Origin: UBA7916 sp036121365
GTDB lineage: Bacteria; Pseudomonadota; Gammaproteobacteria; Comchoanobacterales; Comchoanobacteraceae
DNA length: 64,000 nt
Direction of reading: 5' to 3'
NCBI GenBank assembly: GCA_036121365.1
Contig: JAZAFR010000001.1
Coordinates: 47,013-111,012, forward strand
Shown: positions 37,101 to 46,178 of the stretch, one piece after another
Layout: each line of letters starts with the position of its first letter
Numbering within the stretch: the stretch's first letter is position 1
The notes under the pieces: generated by a model
What the model was told of the DNA's origin: nothing
Databases searched by the model: none
The model's input: only the letters and a program-made list of their open reading frames with translations
Position numbers and translations under genes: made by a program

Positions 37101-38475
37101 TCGTTGCCTTTGCCAAGCCGACGACTTAAATTTCTTATCCAATAAAACTGTCTCTCTTGAAGGCGGAACTGAAAACAGACCTCCCGTTGATCCATCACAA
37201 TTCTTTGACTTTTTAATGCGTGAAGAAAGACCAAACAATTACCATGGCGCCTTTTGTTTCCTCAACTATTTTCATTCTTCACATGACGCCAACAGTAGAG
37301 AAAACTTTCTCTTTAACAATATTTTTCAGGCTTGTAACAGACATTATCCTAATTACCAAAACCCCTTGAGTATTTATGCATTAATACAACAGCTCGAACA
37401 AAAACAATACACACGAAACATAACCTGGAATACCTTAGATCGCTTTTTGCGTCATTTTCAGAAAGGCCAACAACACCAAGACTGTCCAGTCACTTTAGAA
37501 GAGCTTGAGACGGGCATTGAAAGTTGCAAGCGTGAGTTTTCAACAAAACGAAAAGCTTACAGCGATACCGTCTGTCGTAAATTTGAGTCTCTGAATACGT
37601 TTCATTATGAAGATGCTTACACAACTATGGATAAATTGTGCGATGACGAATCTATGCGATTTATGCTCAATAAACTCATTGTTGCGCCTCTGTTCACACT
37701 ATTCCTTCATCATGGGATCATGTATCGTGGTGCCACTACCAGCGATCCACAACCCGACGCAATATACCAAAATCTAGACCAGCTTCGGCAAGCCAAGGCG
37801 TCATCACTCTCACGTCAAAAAAAATACACCTATACTGATAGAGTAAAACAATGTGCCTATGCCGTTAAACTCATTGCTTTGACGATTGTAGAGATCCTGA
37901 TTCCCACCATAGCGAAAGCTGTCTATATGTCAACCAAATTCACATTGGACATTTGCTTATCGTTGATACTGGGATCCATCAAAACCATTGTGTATACTTT
38001 CCCTCTTTCCTTTTATCATCAGAACTATTTCTATATTAGATCTGCTTGTCGTTATATTGCTTCACTTTATGATAAAGACTTTATTTATAGTCAAACCATT
38101 CTGAAACCAATCATGACCTTTTCTTATCGTGTTCTTAGGACTTTGGCGCTCATTCCATTTATGGTGTTATCTGTCTTTAAATCCATTATGCATAGACTGA
38201 TTGTCGATCCGGCTATTATCCTATTACGCACTTTTTCAAACGGACCGATGTATCTATTTTCTTCAACACTTTCATTGATTATTAAAAAATCAAAGGCTCA
38301 TCATGACGCTTTATCCTCAAGTGACCTCATGCGCTCCAAAATCAAAAGAGCTAAGCAGGGAAGCAAACGTTCATCCCCGAGTGCCTTCCAGCCTAAGGCA
38401 GACATAATGAAAAATATGTCGGATGATCTGAAGTCTAGTCTTGAGTTTTTTTCGGGAATGGTTCCTTCTATGTGA
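34162..38475 (+). CDS. Giant membrane protein with internal duplication, unknown function
   Basis: A 1437-residue protein. Hydrophobic helices lie at about residues 45-95, 125-140, 180-215, 235-275 and 345-365; a long soluble body (about 400-1230) is interrupted by one hydrophobic stretch near 710; the C-terminus (1230-1410) has several more helices. The body contains a diverged duplication: the block beginning SPLRTYALIQCLEGG near residue 878 is echoed by NPLSIYALIQQLEQK near 1066, each followed by W(K/N)(S/T)L, a DL/EL helix and a KF..L end. No enzyme motif or signal peptide is recognised. An AGGA ribosome site precedes the ATG. The topology (helices at both ends) might suit a membrane-targeted effector; this is speculation. 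Confidence 0.72.
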   Translation: MLSGLINIEVVRAFVLLFGIKPRMEACQNIIDGNTKYQPFFYSHFDISWKFVLMSFFGFSFSVFPIYALFFNPLWFLAIQLPNILLYYECIHRPYNLQDPNAGQGLERDTNPTHSLSDRKKENQSYFIFAFNGLLPVVLALKDVAGSTNRWLDKEEKFQDLKLLKGVFWKNLRNKALRFQIRSCVFDLILPAIYPAALLVLKCIFLLTLKLYDHLCYALDRLQFHYISQALLTHGTSFLMHMIALSSFYNFFFLNISSPIIIIRLIVSTVCLLNHYRLLDSMISDVLFKIQSITAFLEPLFIGDVATVISSIICIFQNISTQFSKQVSFLFAFVFGNNLHHPLQRMLKTFLSYTGFVLYLVSCVILGKKRTDKISKFFENCYKGIRALVSLDDLLSIYSSIYINWRIREKNLVEQLPFSLNPNKVPAEKFVEEVWKPHCGDFLDLNRSFFPYANPRIADPKGQTRHQPPVDLYGAFQSDDRVQKIVDGSETVQSPLRFNTLEHILSGSLKDQTGNSTSKKHLSLQEIAEFFFDHNDTLEKFEQRLARSKDSKLKQTGSDSLRSAIESRSAENLAHYIHECLNVQGDSKSNSMSTYAKKDFIANKNTFLSLISREIMACRGSTSSTERKARANEAIETILEHIHLCAVGINGGLIDANSLLNQDLDLSATTSGYHTMHILKRNTQSQTIGNQIRNGDMTSLLIKNTPLNIGRIWDSLVVFFPINFFYLVNPIAFLINQMVQTSMELPGLEAANRHSDLISQAMLGNVSLAENATFERTALAFSIPWLHSFNLDSFHRAQPLGWQLRHDLNLLDLSNLAPLMPHDYFGLDDPKPGKFYSEFCKYLAEEGYLPEPDENNDKTIKDIENKLADLLDAQASIHKSPLRTYALIQCLEGGLYTNSTWKSLAKIIHAIDNDEIPEDHPVFDDEACDPRFTLQDLRDRTKAVAVDLIKNPRYYSEKINSKFAKLDRQARDTASKKARLRCLCQADDLNFLSNKTVSLEGGTENRPPVDPSQFFDFLMREERPNNYHGAFCFLNYFHSSHDANSRENFLFNNIFQACNRHYPNYQNPLSIYALIQQLEQKQYTRNITWNTLDRFLRHFQKGQQHQDCPVTLEELETGIESCKREFSTKRKAYSDTVCRKFESLNTFHYEDAYTTMDKLCDDESMRFMLNKLIVAPLFTLFLHHGIMYRGATTSDPQPDAIYQNLDQLRQAKASSLSRQKKYTYTDRVKQCAYAVKLIALTIVEILIPTIAKAVYMSTKFTLDICLSLILGSIKTIVYTFPLSFYHQNYFYIRSACRYIASLYDKDFIYSQTILKPIMTFSYRVLRTLALIPFMVLSVFKSIMHRLIVDPAIILLRTFSNGPMYLFSSTLSLIIKKSKAHHDALSSSDLMRSKIKRAKQGSKRSSPSAFQPKADIMKNMSDDLKSSLEFFSGMVPSM

Positions 38476-38727
38476 CCTTTAGGACATGACATTCAGTGAC
38501 GCCCTTGACGGTACAAAAACGATGTATTGACAGGCTGATTCATGCATGTCCTTTTTCAAGGATGATCTTGACGTGATGATTTCAATATACAAGGTGAGTT
38601 TTTATCTTGTCTCAATCAAGTTACAGCCGTCGTGATGTATCATCAAGTTTCTTTGTTTACTGACACCCAGCCCATCAAAAATAAATTCAACATAATCATA
38701 TTCTTATTAATATAGTATTAAATTGAT
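38476..38727. other. Intergenic spacer
   Basis: No gene or hairpin supported between the two large rightward genes; the promoter of the second begins at 38728. Confidence 0.45.
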
Positions 38728-38756
38728 TTGACAGTAGCATTCCGAAACCGCATTAT
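38728..38756 (+). promoter_or_regulatory. Promoter of the gene at 38791
   Basis: Consensus TTGACA (38728-38733), 17-base spacer, CATTAT (38751-38756); the GTG start follows 34 bases later. Confidence 0.5.
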
Positions 38757-38790
38757 AACAATATGTCAATTATCAATATAAAATATCGTT

Positions 38791-41169
38791 GTGAAACTCT
38801 CATACTTTTCAAATTTACTGAAAGAAATATTCGCCAAACTCCTTGAACGAGATGCTAAGGGGATGTCATCGCCTGCGATGCGCAATATGCTTGGCGAAGA
38901 ATGTATAGACCTAGATACCACTATTGCTCCTCTTCTGGTTCGCCCATCAGAAGAAAATGATATGTTTCATATTGGTGGCGCAGACTTTCCTTCTCAACTG
39001 TCCGACAGGTTTCCTGAAAGCACACCTGCAGACTCGTATGCTTGGCTATTTCGAAAACGAGTCATTCAAGCCTATTGCTCTCAGTTATCAGATTTTATTG
39101 AGAGTCAGCCTGATTGTGTTACCTCTTCATCTATCGCCTACGGCAACCCTGCTTTAAACACACTGCATCAAATTTTACGAGTGGCGGCTGATCCGAAATA
39201 TTCAATGGCCTTGACAGTAAAAAACACAGTGGCACATGATCTGGGAGTCGCGACAATCCTTTCGAAGAGTGGTGAATTGGAAGCTGAGGATGAGAGCAGT
39301 TTTGATGTAAGGACTTCTGCTTTTGTTCGCATTAGATTTTCTAGAGCTGAATATGTTTTACTTGAAGAAGGTAGAAAAAACTTTAAACAAACCCTCACAA
39401 ATATGCTGGTTGGTAAGTCTTTTAACATCAAGCACAATACACCAGAAAGCCCTGTTTTAGAAAACCCAGGTTTTTATGAGCTCATGGCGCATACAATTTG
39501 CCCTTTAAATTCAGAATTTCTAGATGGACTTATGTGTGATGCATTTCCAGTTGCTATGAGTTTACAAGATGCAATATCAAGGTATGCAGCTTATCATGCG
39601 AAACCTAGCTCTTTAAGTCAAAGAAGCACACTCAATGCTAAAATTCGTTCTTTTGATCTTCTCTTTAATCTAGCAATGTCACTTCGGTATCCAGATATTT
39701 TTGAATCTCATTTTCCTGATAACCTAATTGCAAGCTACATCGAAAAAGGAGGCATACCCAATGAAGAAGCACTTTCCAAAGAAATTCTTAATAAAATATC
39801 TTCATGTACTGAGTTTAGTCAGGATGAACTGACACCTGCTTCCGCATCAGCTGACCCCGATCAAAGTTCTTTTGAATCACAAATTCAAGCAATGGAATGC
39901 GCCAATGAGGAGGAAAGAGCATCCTATCTGGAATGGGTTTCCAATATTCGTCTTGCCATAAGTTCTCCTGAGCAGTTTATTTATAAACACCTCATAAGAT
40001 CCAGAGAGATGTTCGAAACCAAGGAAAAGCAACTAAACGCTAGAATTAGGCTAGCAGAAGACCAAAGACTCGAGGCAAATCGAAATTTGTCTAAAGAAAA
40101 AACCAGACTGGAGGAAGGGAAAGAGGCTCTTGAAGAAAAATTAAGGCAACAAGAAAAAAAATTGAATGGACAATTTGGTGAGTTAATTCGCCGAAGAGAA
40201 GAGAAATCGTCACTTGAAAAAAAATTAGCGCAACAAGCAGAGGATATGAGGAAACAATCTAGCGTGATAAGTAACCATTCTTCTGTTAACTCAAGTCTGA
40301 GAGGAAGTTTAGAATCTTCTAAAAAAGAAAATAGACAAAAAAATCGACAGTTGAGAGAAATGAAATCAGCGATTGTTGAGAAAGATCGATTAAATAAGAA
40401 TCTCTATGAGAGTAGAACTGATCTTGAGATTGAGTGTGCTGGTTATAGACACCAAATTTCACAGAAAAATTCTGATATTGATTTTTTCTCCGATCAAGTT
40501 CGTATACTGAAAAAAATTAATACTTTTACATACTTAGTAATCATCTCAGCTGTCAGTATTATCACTGCCGCACTGACTGTCTCTGGTCCGTACTTAATAC
40601 ATGCTTTTGCCTATTTGGTTGCAAATTTAGCCCTTTTAAGAATGCCAGCAACTTTGAATGGGACTCATGCAAACACCGATACCAAATCAATGATTTGTTT
40701 TGCCGCTTTACTTTGTATTGGGCTCTTAACTTTACTCACTAAAGGACTTTTTCCCGATTTGTTTACATTATCTTTGCACTTCTGGATGGGACCTGTCTTA
40801 TCTCTTTTTTCAGCGGTGGGAAATCACTTTATTCCTGAAGATTACTCAGATAAGGTATCCCTAGAAGGCATTCAGTTATCCTTATGCATTGTGCTGTCTG
40901 CTGCACTGGGCTGTGCAGGATCTTTTTCATTGCTGCTATACTGTCTTCCCGTTTTCGTTATCAACTACTTGGCTAAAGACACGATTACTGATTTCTTGAA
41001 TACTTTCTCGCCGCAACCGACAATAGAGACCATTCAACCACTTGAAAATTTAAAAACTATTGAACCTCTTCAATCTTTACTACTAGCCCATCGACGACAG
41101 ATAGACTCAGATAAAAACATTTATCAATCACTTCATTCTTCAGAGCAGAATGATCTAAGAATCTTATAG
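38791..41169 (+). CDS. Coiled-coil membrane protein of unknown function
   Basis: A 792-residue protein starting at a GTG without a clear ribosome site. Residues 1-390 are a soluble, mostly helical domain I do not recognise; residues ~400-490 and ~505-580 form a strong charged coiled coil; residues ~582-728 contain four to five membrane helices (LVIISAVSIITAALTV, MICFAALLCIGLLTLL, LCIVLSAALGCAGSF); a polar tail of ~60 residues follows. The frame ends in TAG. It follows the 1437-residue membrane protein on the same strand but has its own promoter. An alternative in-frame start further inside is possible. Confidence 0.7.
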   Translation: MKLSYFSNLLKEIFAKLLERDAKGMSSPAMRNMLGEECIDLDTTIAPLLVRPSEENDMFHIGGADFPSQLSDRFPESTPADSYAWLFRKRVIQAYCSQLSDFIESQPDCVTSSSIAYGNPALNTLHQILRVAADPKYSMALTVKNTVAHDLGVATILSKSGELEAEDESSFDVRTSAFVRIRFSRAEYVLLEEGRKNFKQTLTNMLVGKSFNIKHNTPESPVLENPGFYELMAHTICPLNSEFLDGLMCDAFPVAMSLQDAISRYAAYHAKPSSLSQRSTLNAKIRSFDLLFNLAMSLRYPDIFESHFPDNLIASYIEKGGIPNEEALSKEILNKISSCTEFSQDELTPASASADPDQSSFESQIQAMECANEEERASYLEWVSNIRLAISSPEQFIYKHLIRSREMFETKEKQLNARIRLAEDQRLEANRNLSKEKTRLEEGKEALEEKLRQQEKKLNGQFGELIRRREEKSSLEKKLAQQAEDMRKQSSVISNHSSVNSSLRGSLESSKKENRQKNRQLREMKSAIVEKDRLNKNLYESRTDLEIECAGYRHQISQKNSDIDFFSDQVRILKKINTFTYLVIISAVSIITAALTVSGPYLIHAFAYLVANLALLRMPATLNGTHANTDTKSMICFAALLCIGLLTLLTKGLFPDLFTLSLHFWMGPVLSLFSAVGNHFIPEDYSDKVSLEGIQLSLCIVLSAALGCAGSFSLLLYCLPVFVINYLAKDTITDFLNTFSPQPTIETIQPLENLKTIEPLQSLLLAHRRQIDSDKNIYQSLHSSEQNDLRIL

Positions 41170-41338
41170 CGGTTCATTTCTAAGAATCAGGTAGTACTAT
41201 AGGTAGGTGATCTGGCTGGTCCACAAGCCGTGATGACACTACCCAGATAATCTCTATTAAATTCAAGCTGAATAAAAGAATCTTTTAAACAGACACTGGT
41301 AAACAGACACTGGGTGCGGATAATCATTACTGACTGGT

Positions 41339-42430
41339 CTAGTCTATCAGATTTGAATAATTTCTCACAGTATCAATGAATGAATGCACCGACTCTGTTG
41401 GTGTTTCTGGCAATATGCCATGACCAAAGCTGGCAATATAACGTTGATTTACATTCAGGCTATTGAGTAAATTGAATGTGTGCTGCTGCGTTGCAGCCGG
41501 CCCAGCTTTTAAGATCACCGGATCTATATTCCCCTGAAATGTGATGCTTGAATTATCAATTTGTAATTTAGCGATGTCAGCCAACCAATCCACAGCAATG
41601 CACTTTAATAAGGGACACTCCAATAACATGTTTACTCGATTTTGTGTCAGAGACTTACTATAAAACAAAACCGGTGCATCAACTCCCCGCTTCACTAAGT
41701 GCTGACAAATGATTTTAAATGCCTCTGCTGAGTACATTGAGAACAATGCATCCGACAAAACACACCCCCATGTATCAATTACAAACAATAAATCAGCCCC
41801 TGCTTTGTATTGCTCATACAGATATTCAGCACTGATGATTGCAAGCTGATGAATTAACTCGCTCATTGCCACAGGGTGCGTGTATGCAAATGCCTTGGCT
41901 GTGTGAAAATGCGCCTGACTGTGTCCCTCAATCATGTAACATGCTTGAGTCCATGGGCTTCCTGAAAAACCAATGATGGGTAACCTATTGCCCAACGCTT
42001 CCCGTAATGATTCCACTGCTTTGTATACATAACCAAGCTTATGCAAACACTCATCGAATGGCAATGCTGCAATGTCTTTTGGAGATTTTATTGGATTACT
42101 GATAACCGGACCTGTTCCAGGCACAAAACTTAAGCCAAGATCAAGACTGTCTGTGATGGTCAAAATGTCTGAAAATACAATGGCCGCATCCAAATCAAAG
42201 CGTCTTATCGGTTGCAAAGCCAGCTCTGTGGTTGCATCACTGCTGCGGCACAAAGACATAAAGTCCTTGAAATTCGACCTAACATCTTGATACTCTGACA
42301 AATATCTGCCTGCTTGTCGCATTAGCCAAATTGGAGCACTGTCCGTTGTCTCTCCATTTAGAGTTCTTAGAATCTTATCATTTTTCAATGAACTTTTGAT
42401 TCTGGTGGGCTGGGAAGATGTTTTGCTCAT
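41339..42430 (-). CDS. hemE: Uroporphyrinogen decarboxylase
   Basis: HemE removes four carboxyl groups from uroporphyrinogen III to give coproporphyrinogen III in haem synthesis. The 363-residue protein has the substrate-binding PIWLMRQAGRYL motif near residue 35, the FSDILTI motif near 85, GFSGSPWTQACYMIEG near 155 and the C-terminal GHGILPETP motif. It lies 35 bases after the aromatic amino-acid permease on the same strand, probably co-transcribed. It ends in TAG, which shows that TAG acts as a normal stop in this genome. Confidence 0.97.
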   Translation of the reverse strand: MSKTSSQPTRIKSSLKNDKILRTLNGETTDSAPIWLMRQAGRYLSEYQDVRSNFKDFMSLCRSSDATTELALQPIRRFDLDAAIVFSDILTITDSLDLGLSFVPGTGPVISNPIKSPKDIAALPFDECLHKLGYVYKAVESLREALGNRLPIIGFSGSPWTQACYMIEGHSQAHFHTAKAFAYTHPVAMSELIHQLAIISAEYLYEQYKAGADLLFVIDTWGCVLSDALFSMYSAEAFKIICQHLVKRGVDAPVLFYSKSLTQNRVNMLLECPLLKCIAVDWLADIAKLQIDNSSITFQGNIDPVILKAGPAATQQHTFNLLNSLNVNQRYIASFGHGILPETPTESVHSFIDTVRNYSNLID

Positions 42431-42465
42431 TGGTCTCTACTCTTAAACTCTATCCGTCACTCTAT

Positions 42466-43698
42466 TTAGCCCCTGGGACTTGGCAAATAACCAAACGTAT
42501 TTGCAAAGACTCCAAAAATCACAAATAGACTCACCGCAAAAATCACAACTAGCACTACCTTTCCTCCTGGAATTGTATAGACACTGGATAGTTTCTCCAC
42601 ATAGCGCGCTTTCCATACCATTATGACTGGCAATATCCCAAATAAGAATGTCACGAGTAACCCTGATAGGTCTAAAGCCAATAAGAATCCAGATGACTCT
42701 TTGGGTACAATGATTGAAATTAACAATGGTGGCCCCAACGTTAGTAAAGCACAAATCAATTGTGGATTTTTGTACTTGGCTAAGCCAAGACCGTCCTCAA
42801 GAAAATCTGACAAGGCCAAGACAACTCCCAAAAATGAGGTCAAAATGGCGCAGTTTGAAAAAACATTCATCAGAAGTGGTATTGTGGTTGCACCGTCACT
42901 GGCAAGTGTTTTTTGAAGTGCCGATAATGGACTGGCGCTTTTTGCAATTGCAAATAAACCATCTGGCCCATCAAACGGCAATAATGCGACGATCAGATAT
43001 TGATAAACCAAGTAGACCGCCAACGGAATGGTTGATCCAATCCAAAGCATTTTCTTTATGCTTGTCAAGTTGGCACTGAAGTTTTTACGCAAGCTGGGAA
43101 CTACAAAGTGCGACGCAAATGCAGCAATGGTAATGGGAATACTGCTGATTAAATAGATGGGCTTGCCACCACTCAAGTAACTGATTTTAGTTTCTGGACC
43201 AATGACAATGATAAGACCAGCATAGCTCAACAAGAGCGCAAGAAGTAATACCTGATTGATTTTGTCTAACAGAGCAACGCCTTGAAATGCAACGAGTCCA
43301 AAAATCACCGTGAATATGATCATACAAATATAGGTATCAATCTCCCAGTAAGGCGTCACAATACTTTCTAATAATTCTGCCCCTCCAGAAATATATGATG
43401 TTGAGATGATATAAAGCAAAAATAAAAAGCAAAACCACGTTATCACTTCTCCTGCTTTGCCAAGATGCATGTGGGCCATACTGATGATATTGGCATCCGT
43501 ATCTGAACAGTAAAAGGTCACCTCAAGAAATAATAGCAGCGTGATAATCGCAAATAGATAACATGTCACCATGATTAGGCAGGCCGGAATGAAACCGCCG
43601 ACTCCACTGATAAACGGCAATGATAACATACTCGCTCCGATCGCAGTTCCTGCGACAATGGAAGCACCACTTCTTTCTTCTGAGTTTAACCCTAACAT
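42466..43698 (-). CDS. tyrP: Aromatic amino-acid permease (TyrP/Mtr-like, HAAAP family)
   Basis: A 410-residue inner-membrane proton symporter with about 11 helices. The N-terminal GASIVAGTAIGASMLSLP is the hallmark of the hydroxy/aromatic amino-acid permease family, and the FLGVVLALSDFLEDGLGL block in the C-terminal half is also typical. Tyrosine is the likeliest substrate, but tryptophan cannot be excluded from sequence. It has a good promoter upstream and is followed closely by hemE. Import of aromatic amino acids fits a host-dependent life, but that is inference. Confidence 0.85.
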   Translation of the reverse strand: MLGLNSEERSGASIVAGTAIGASMLSLPFISGVGGFIPACLIMVTCYLFAIITLLLFLEVTFYCSDTDANIISMAHMHLGKAGEVITWFCFLFLLYIISTSYISGGAELLESIVTPYWEIDTYICMIIFTVIFGLVAFQGVALLDKINQVLLLALLLSYAGLIIVIGPETKISYLSGGKPIYLISSIPITIAAFASHFVVPSLRKNFSANLTSIKKMLWIGSTIPLAVYLVYQYLIVALLPFDGPDGLFAIAKSASPLSALQKTLASDGATTIPLLMNVFSNCAILTSFLGVVLALSDFLEDGLGLAKYKNPQLICALLTLGPPLLISIIVPKESSGFLLALDLSGLLVTFLFGILPVIMVWKARYVEKLSSVYTIPGGKVVLVVIFAVSLFVIFGVFANTFGYLPSPRG

Positions 43699-43729
43699 AA
43701 TTCATCCAGTTGTTTAGTTTAGTGTGAAA

Positions 43730-43758
43730 ATGATACTGTCATACAGCATAAAAGTCAA
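43730..43758 (-). promoter_or_regulatory. Promoter of the permease-hemE pair
   Basis: On the minus strand TTGACT (43758-43753), 17 bases, TATCAT (43735-43730), 31 bases before the permease ATG. Confidence 0.6.
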
Positions 43759-43822
43759 TTCATTCTTTATTGTATTAAAATGGCTTTACTGACTCACTCA
43801 GCATATATCTGAAATCATTTTG

Positions 43823-44500
43823 TTACATGGATAGTCTTTCTTCCAGTGCCTCTTTCTGTCTTTGCGTGCCTACGTTTTCCCATAGACCATGAATTCTCAC
43901 GCCATAACAAGCATTCACATCAATGCTTTTTCTTATGACTTCAATGAGCCCAAATCTCTTTTTCTCAATGCCCATAAAAAAACTTGGACAAAATACACCG
44001 ATGCCTGCAAAAGTCACATTATTTTTCCTCTGATTCAGTTGTATTTCACCCTCTTCACTACAATAAAAATCACCATCCGAATGCCATTCAGGATTACTCA
44101 CCACACACAGTACATTTTGATGTTTTTTTGCTCTCGTAAGTATATGTTCCAATTTATAGTCCGTCCATATATCTGCACTCACTAACACAAAAGGGTCATC
44201 TTTCAATATTGTAAGCGCATTTTTTACGCCTCCACCAGAGTCCAATAAACCGTCTTTCACATCTTCTCGGGTATATTCAATCTTCACTCCGTATCTGGCA
44301 CCATCTTGTAGTCTATCTTCAATCATCTGCCCCATGTAACCAAGGTTGATCACGATGTCTTGTATGCCAGCATTTTTTAACATTTGTATATTGTGCTCAA
44401 TTAAACTATCGTTGCCTACCTTTATTAGTGGCTTTGGCATTCTTTGAGTCAGCGCTCCCATACGTTTACCAAAGCCTGCGGATAAAATAAACCCCTTCAT
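43823..44500 (-). CDS. murU: N-acetylmuramate-1-phosphate uridylyltransferase-like nucleotidyltransferase
   Basis: A 225-residue sugar-nucleotide transferase. The start MKGFILSAGFGKRMG and the TQRMPKPLIKVG motif are the NTP-binding loop of the family; GLLDSGGGVKNAL and SADIWTDY match MurU, which makes UDP-MurNAc in peptidoglycan recycling. The frame extends upstream to 44629, but the ATG at 44500 overlaps the stop of the zinc-finger gene by four bases and fits the family. The kinase partner AmgK is not in the window. A mannose-1-phosphate-type guanylyltransferase is a less likely alternative. Confidence 0.85.
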   Translation of the reverse strand: MKGFILSAGFGKRMGALTQRMPKPLIKVGNDSLIEHNIQMLKNAGIQDIVINLGYMGQMIEDRLQDGARYGVKIEYTREDVKDGLLDSGGGVKNALTILKDDPFVLVSADIWTDYKLEHILTRAKKHQNVLCVVSNPEWHSDGDFYCSEEGEIQLNQRKNNVTFAGIGVFCPSFFMGIEKKRFGLIEVIRKSIDVNACYGVRIHGLWENVGTQRQKEALEERLSM

Positions 44501-44682
44501 GATTGCGTCGCCTTTTTCACATAACGGGTGCCACAATAATAGCATTTTACTGACTGGGTATTTTTTCGCACTGGCAAATACACCCTGGGATGCGCTTGCC
44601 ACAACTGCGACCCGATAGGAGGACAACACAAATCCTCAAGAGAATCAACCTCTACTACCTGCATACTGCATGCCACTTCCAT
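44497..44682 (-). CDS. Zinc-finger (zf-CHCC, NDUFS6-like) protein
   Basis: A 61-residue protein with the pattern CC....(L)W..HPRVYLP followed by VKCYYCGTRYV, the CHCC zinc-binding domain shared by bacterial small proteins and the NDUFS6 subunit of complex I. Cys20, His31, Cys47 and Cys50 are the likely ligands. A very strong ribosome site (AAAGGAGG) precedes the ATG, and the TGA stop overlaps the murU start as ATGA, so the two are probably coupled. Easily missed because of its size. The role of the bacterial members is unclear. Confidence 0.85.
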   Translation of the reverse strand: MEVACSMQVVEVDSLEDLCCPPIGSQLWQAHPRVYLPVRKNTQSVKCYYCGTRYVKKATQS

Positions 44683-44702
44683 TCTAACCTCCTTTAATCT
44701 TT

Positions 44703-45896
44703 CTATGCTAGATTCAACACAGACCCCGGCTTTAGACTATCATCTTGACTTAAAATAATTCTATCTAAATTCTCTAAACTGTTGGCTTCAATCGTGACTC
44801 TATCTTCAGACCTATTTATGATTGCTATTGGAACACCTTCAATGACTTCATCTTGATTCACCTTATAAACATAGCGATTGTCTCTGATTGCTTCTTTTGG
44901 CACATCGAATTCTTTTTTTCCGTTGGGTATCCACATTGCAAATGATTGCTCCTTGTTCTCAGAAGGATCATAAAAAGTGTTCGCAGCTATCAGTATATCC
45001 ACGCCAATGAAATCACTTTTAGAATCTGGCAACAAAGATATAATCCGTGCTTGTATCTTCTTATCATTGACTATTATCGATACTGGCACGTCAGCTTTGT
45101 TTTTCAATACCTGCTTGATGTCCATAACATCTCCATGGGAAACCACAGCTCTTACCAATAAATGATTGCTATCATATAGTTCTAACAGTCGATCTTTTAC
45201 TGAAACGCGTTGACCTTTTTTTGTGAATATTTGCCTGATTGTTCCTGCATAGGGCGCTTTGAGACTGCTTTTTTCAATCTCTTTTTTTCCAATAGCCTCC
45301 ATTGTTTTAGCAAGTTCGATCTTTGCTTCCCAAAATGTAATTTTATCCTCGACCAGTGCTTTACTGTACTCTGTTTGTAATAAGACTGCCTTTTTTTCAT
45401 CCTTTCTATACATGGCCTCTTCCATTTGTAATTTTGTAATTATCCCTTTTCTAAAGAGATTACTTTGCTTGTCAAATTGCTTTTTAGCCAAATAGTACGA
45501 GTGTTTGTCTTTCAGTAACTGGATATCAATCTTTTTTTTCTGAGAGACGCTCTTCATTAACTGCTCTGTGTCTATTTTGATTTTTTTCTGATTAGCCAAT
45601 ACTTCCTTCTCTCTCTCTGCTGTATTAAAACTGACTAAAACCTCCCCCTTTTCTACAGTTTGCCCCTCAATGACATGTACTGATTTTATACTGCCTTCAA
45701 TCTGCGCGTGTATGGTGCTTTCTTTAGCGCTTTTTAAGCTTCCGTATAAATCAACTTTTTTTAAAGAACCTTTTGATTTTACTTGTATAATCTTTAAACT
45801 TGCATCTTGGCCACCGTCCTGAGTCGCACCTACATTGACTGTCGTTGCAACACTGACTGTTAATAACATCGCCCATCCAAGGATCAAATACTTCAT
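44703..45896 (-). CDS. HlyD-like membrane-fusion (periplasmic adaptor) protein
   Basis: A 397-residue exported protein with an N-terminal signal peptide (hydrophobic residues 3-17, likely cleavage near Ala24). It has both lipoyl halves (STIHAQIEGSIKSVHVIEGQ near 62 and SSLKAPYAGTIRQIFTKKGQ near 208) around a coiled-coil hairpin of about 120 residues, then beta-barrel regions. No pump or outer-membrane channel lies beside it, so its partner transporter is unknown. It leads a tight run with the zinc-finger gene (20 bases downstream) and murU. A TTGTGT-18-TATAAT promoter lies upstream. Confidence 0.82.
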   Translation of the reverse strand: MKYLILGWAMLLTVSVATTVNVGATQDGGQDASLKIIQVKSKGSLKKVDLYGSLKSAKESTIHAQIEGSIKSVHVIEGQTVEKGEVLVSFNTAEREKEVLANQKKIKIDTEQLMKSVSQKKKIDIQLLKDKHSYYLAKKQFDKQSNLFRKGIITKLQMEEAMYRKDEKKAVLLQTEYSKALVEDKITFWEAKIELAKTMEAIGKKEIEKSSLKAPYAGTIRQIFTKKGQRVSVKDRLLELYDSNHLLVRAVVSHGDVMDIKQVLKNKADVPVSIIVNDKKIQARIISLLPDSKSDFIGVDILIAANTFYDPSENKEQSFAMWIPNGKKEFDVPKEAIRDNRYVYKVNQDEVIEGVPIAIINRSEDRVTIEANSLENLDRIILSQDDSLKPGSVLNLA

Positions 45897-45926
45897 CTAA
45901 AACTCCGTCATAAATCACCATCTGTA

Positions 45927-45956
45927 ATTATAGAGACTATAGCATTCCACACACAA
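45927..45956 (-). promoter_or_regulatory. Promoter of the adaptor/zinc-finger/murU run
   Basis: On the minus strand TTGTGT (45956-45951), 18 bases, perfect TATAAT (45932-45927), 31 bases before the ATG. Confidence 0.5.
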
Positions 45957-46081
45957 ACTCAAGACCTTGAATGACATGTTCTGCAGTTAGTATTCCTGGC
46001 CTGGATCTTGATCCCATCTAATTCACTTAAACAGTCAGGTACAGTTTATCTTACCAGGCCCGCTCTATATTATTGTTAGGT

Positions 46082-46110
46082 TTGCCTTTTGGATCTACTT
46101 CTGTTATAAT
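46082..46110 (+). promoter_or_regulatory. Promoter of the MFS transporter gene
   Basis: TTGCCT (46082-46087), 17-base spacer, perfect TATAAT (46105-46110). The start point near 46117 leaves a leader of about 60 bases. Confidence 0.6.
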
Positions 46111-46178
46111 AAGATTTGGCTTAATTTTTCCCTATGGCCATTTCTCATATGAACTAACGTTAATGGAATATCGACACT

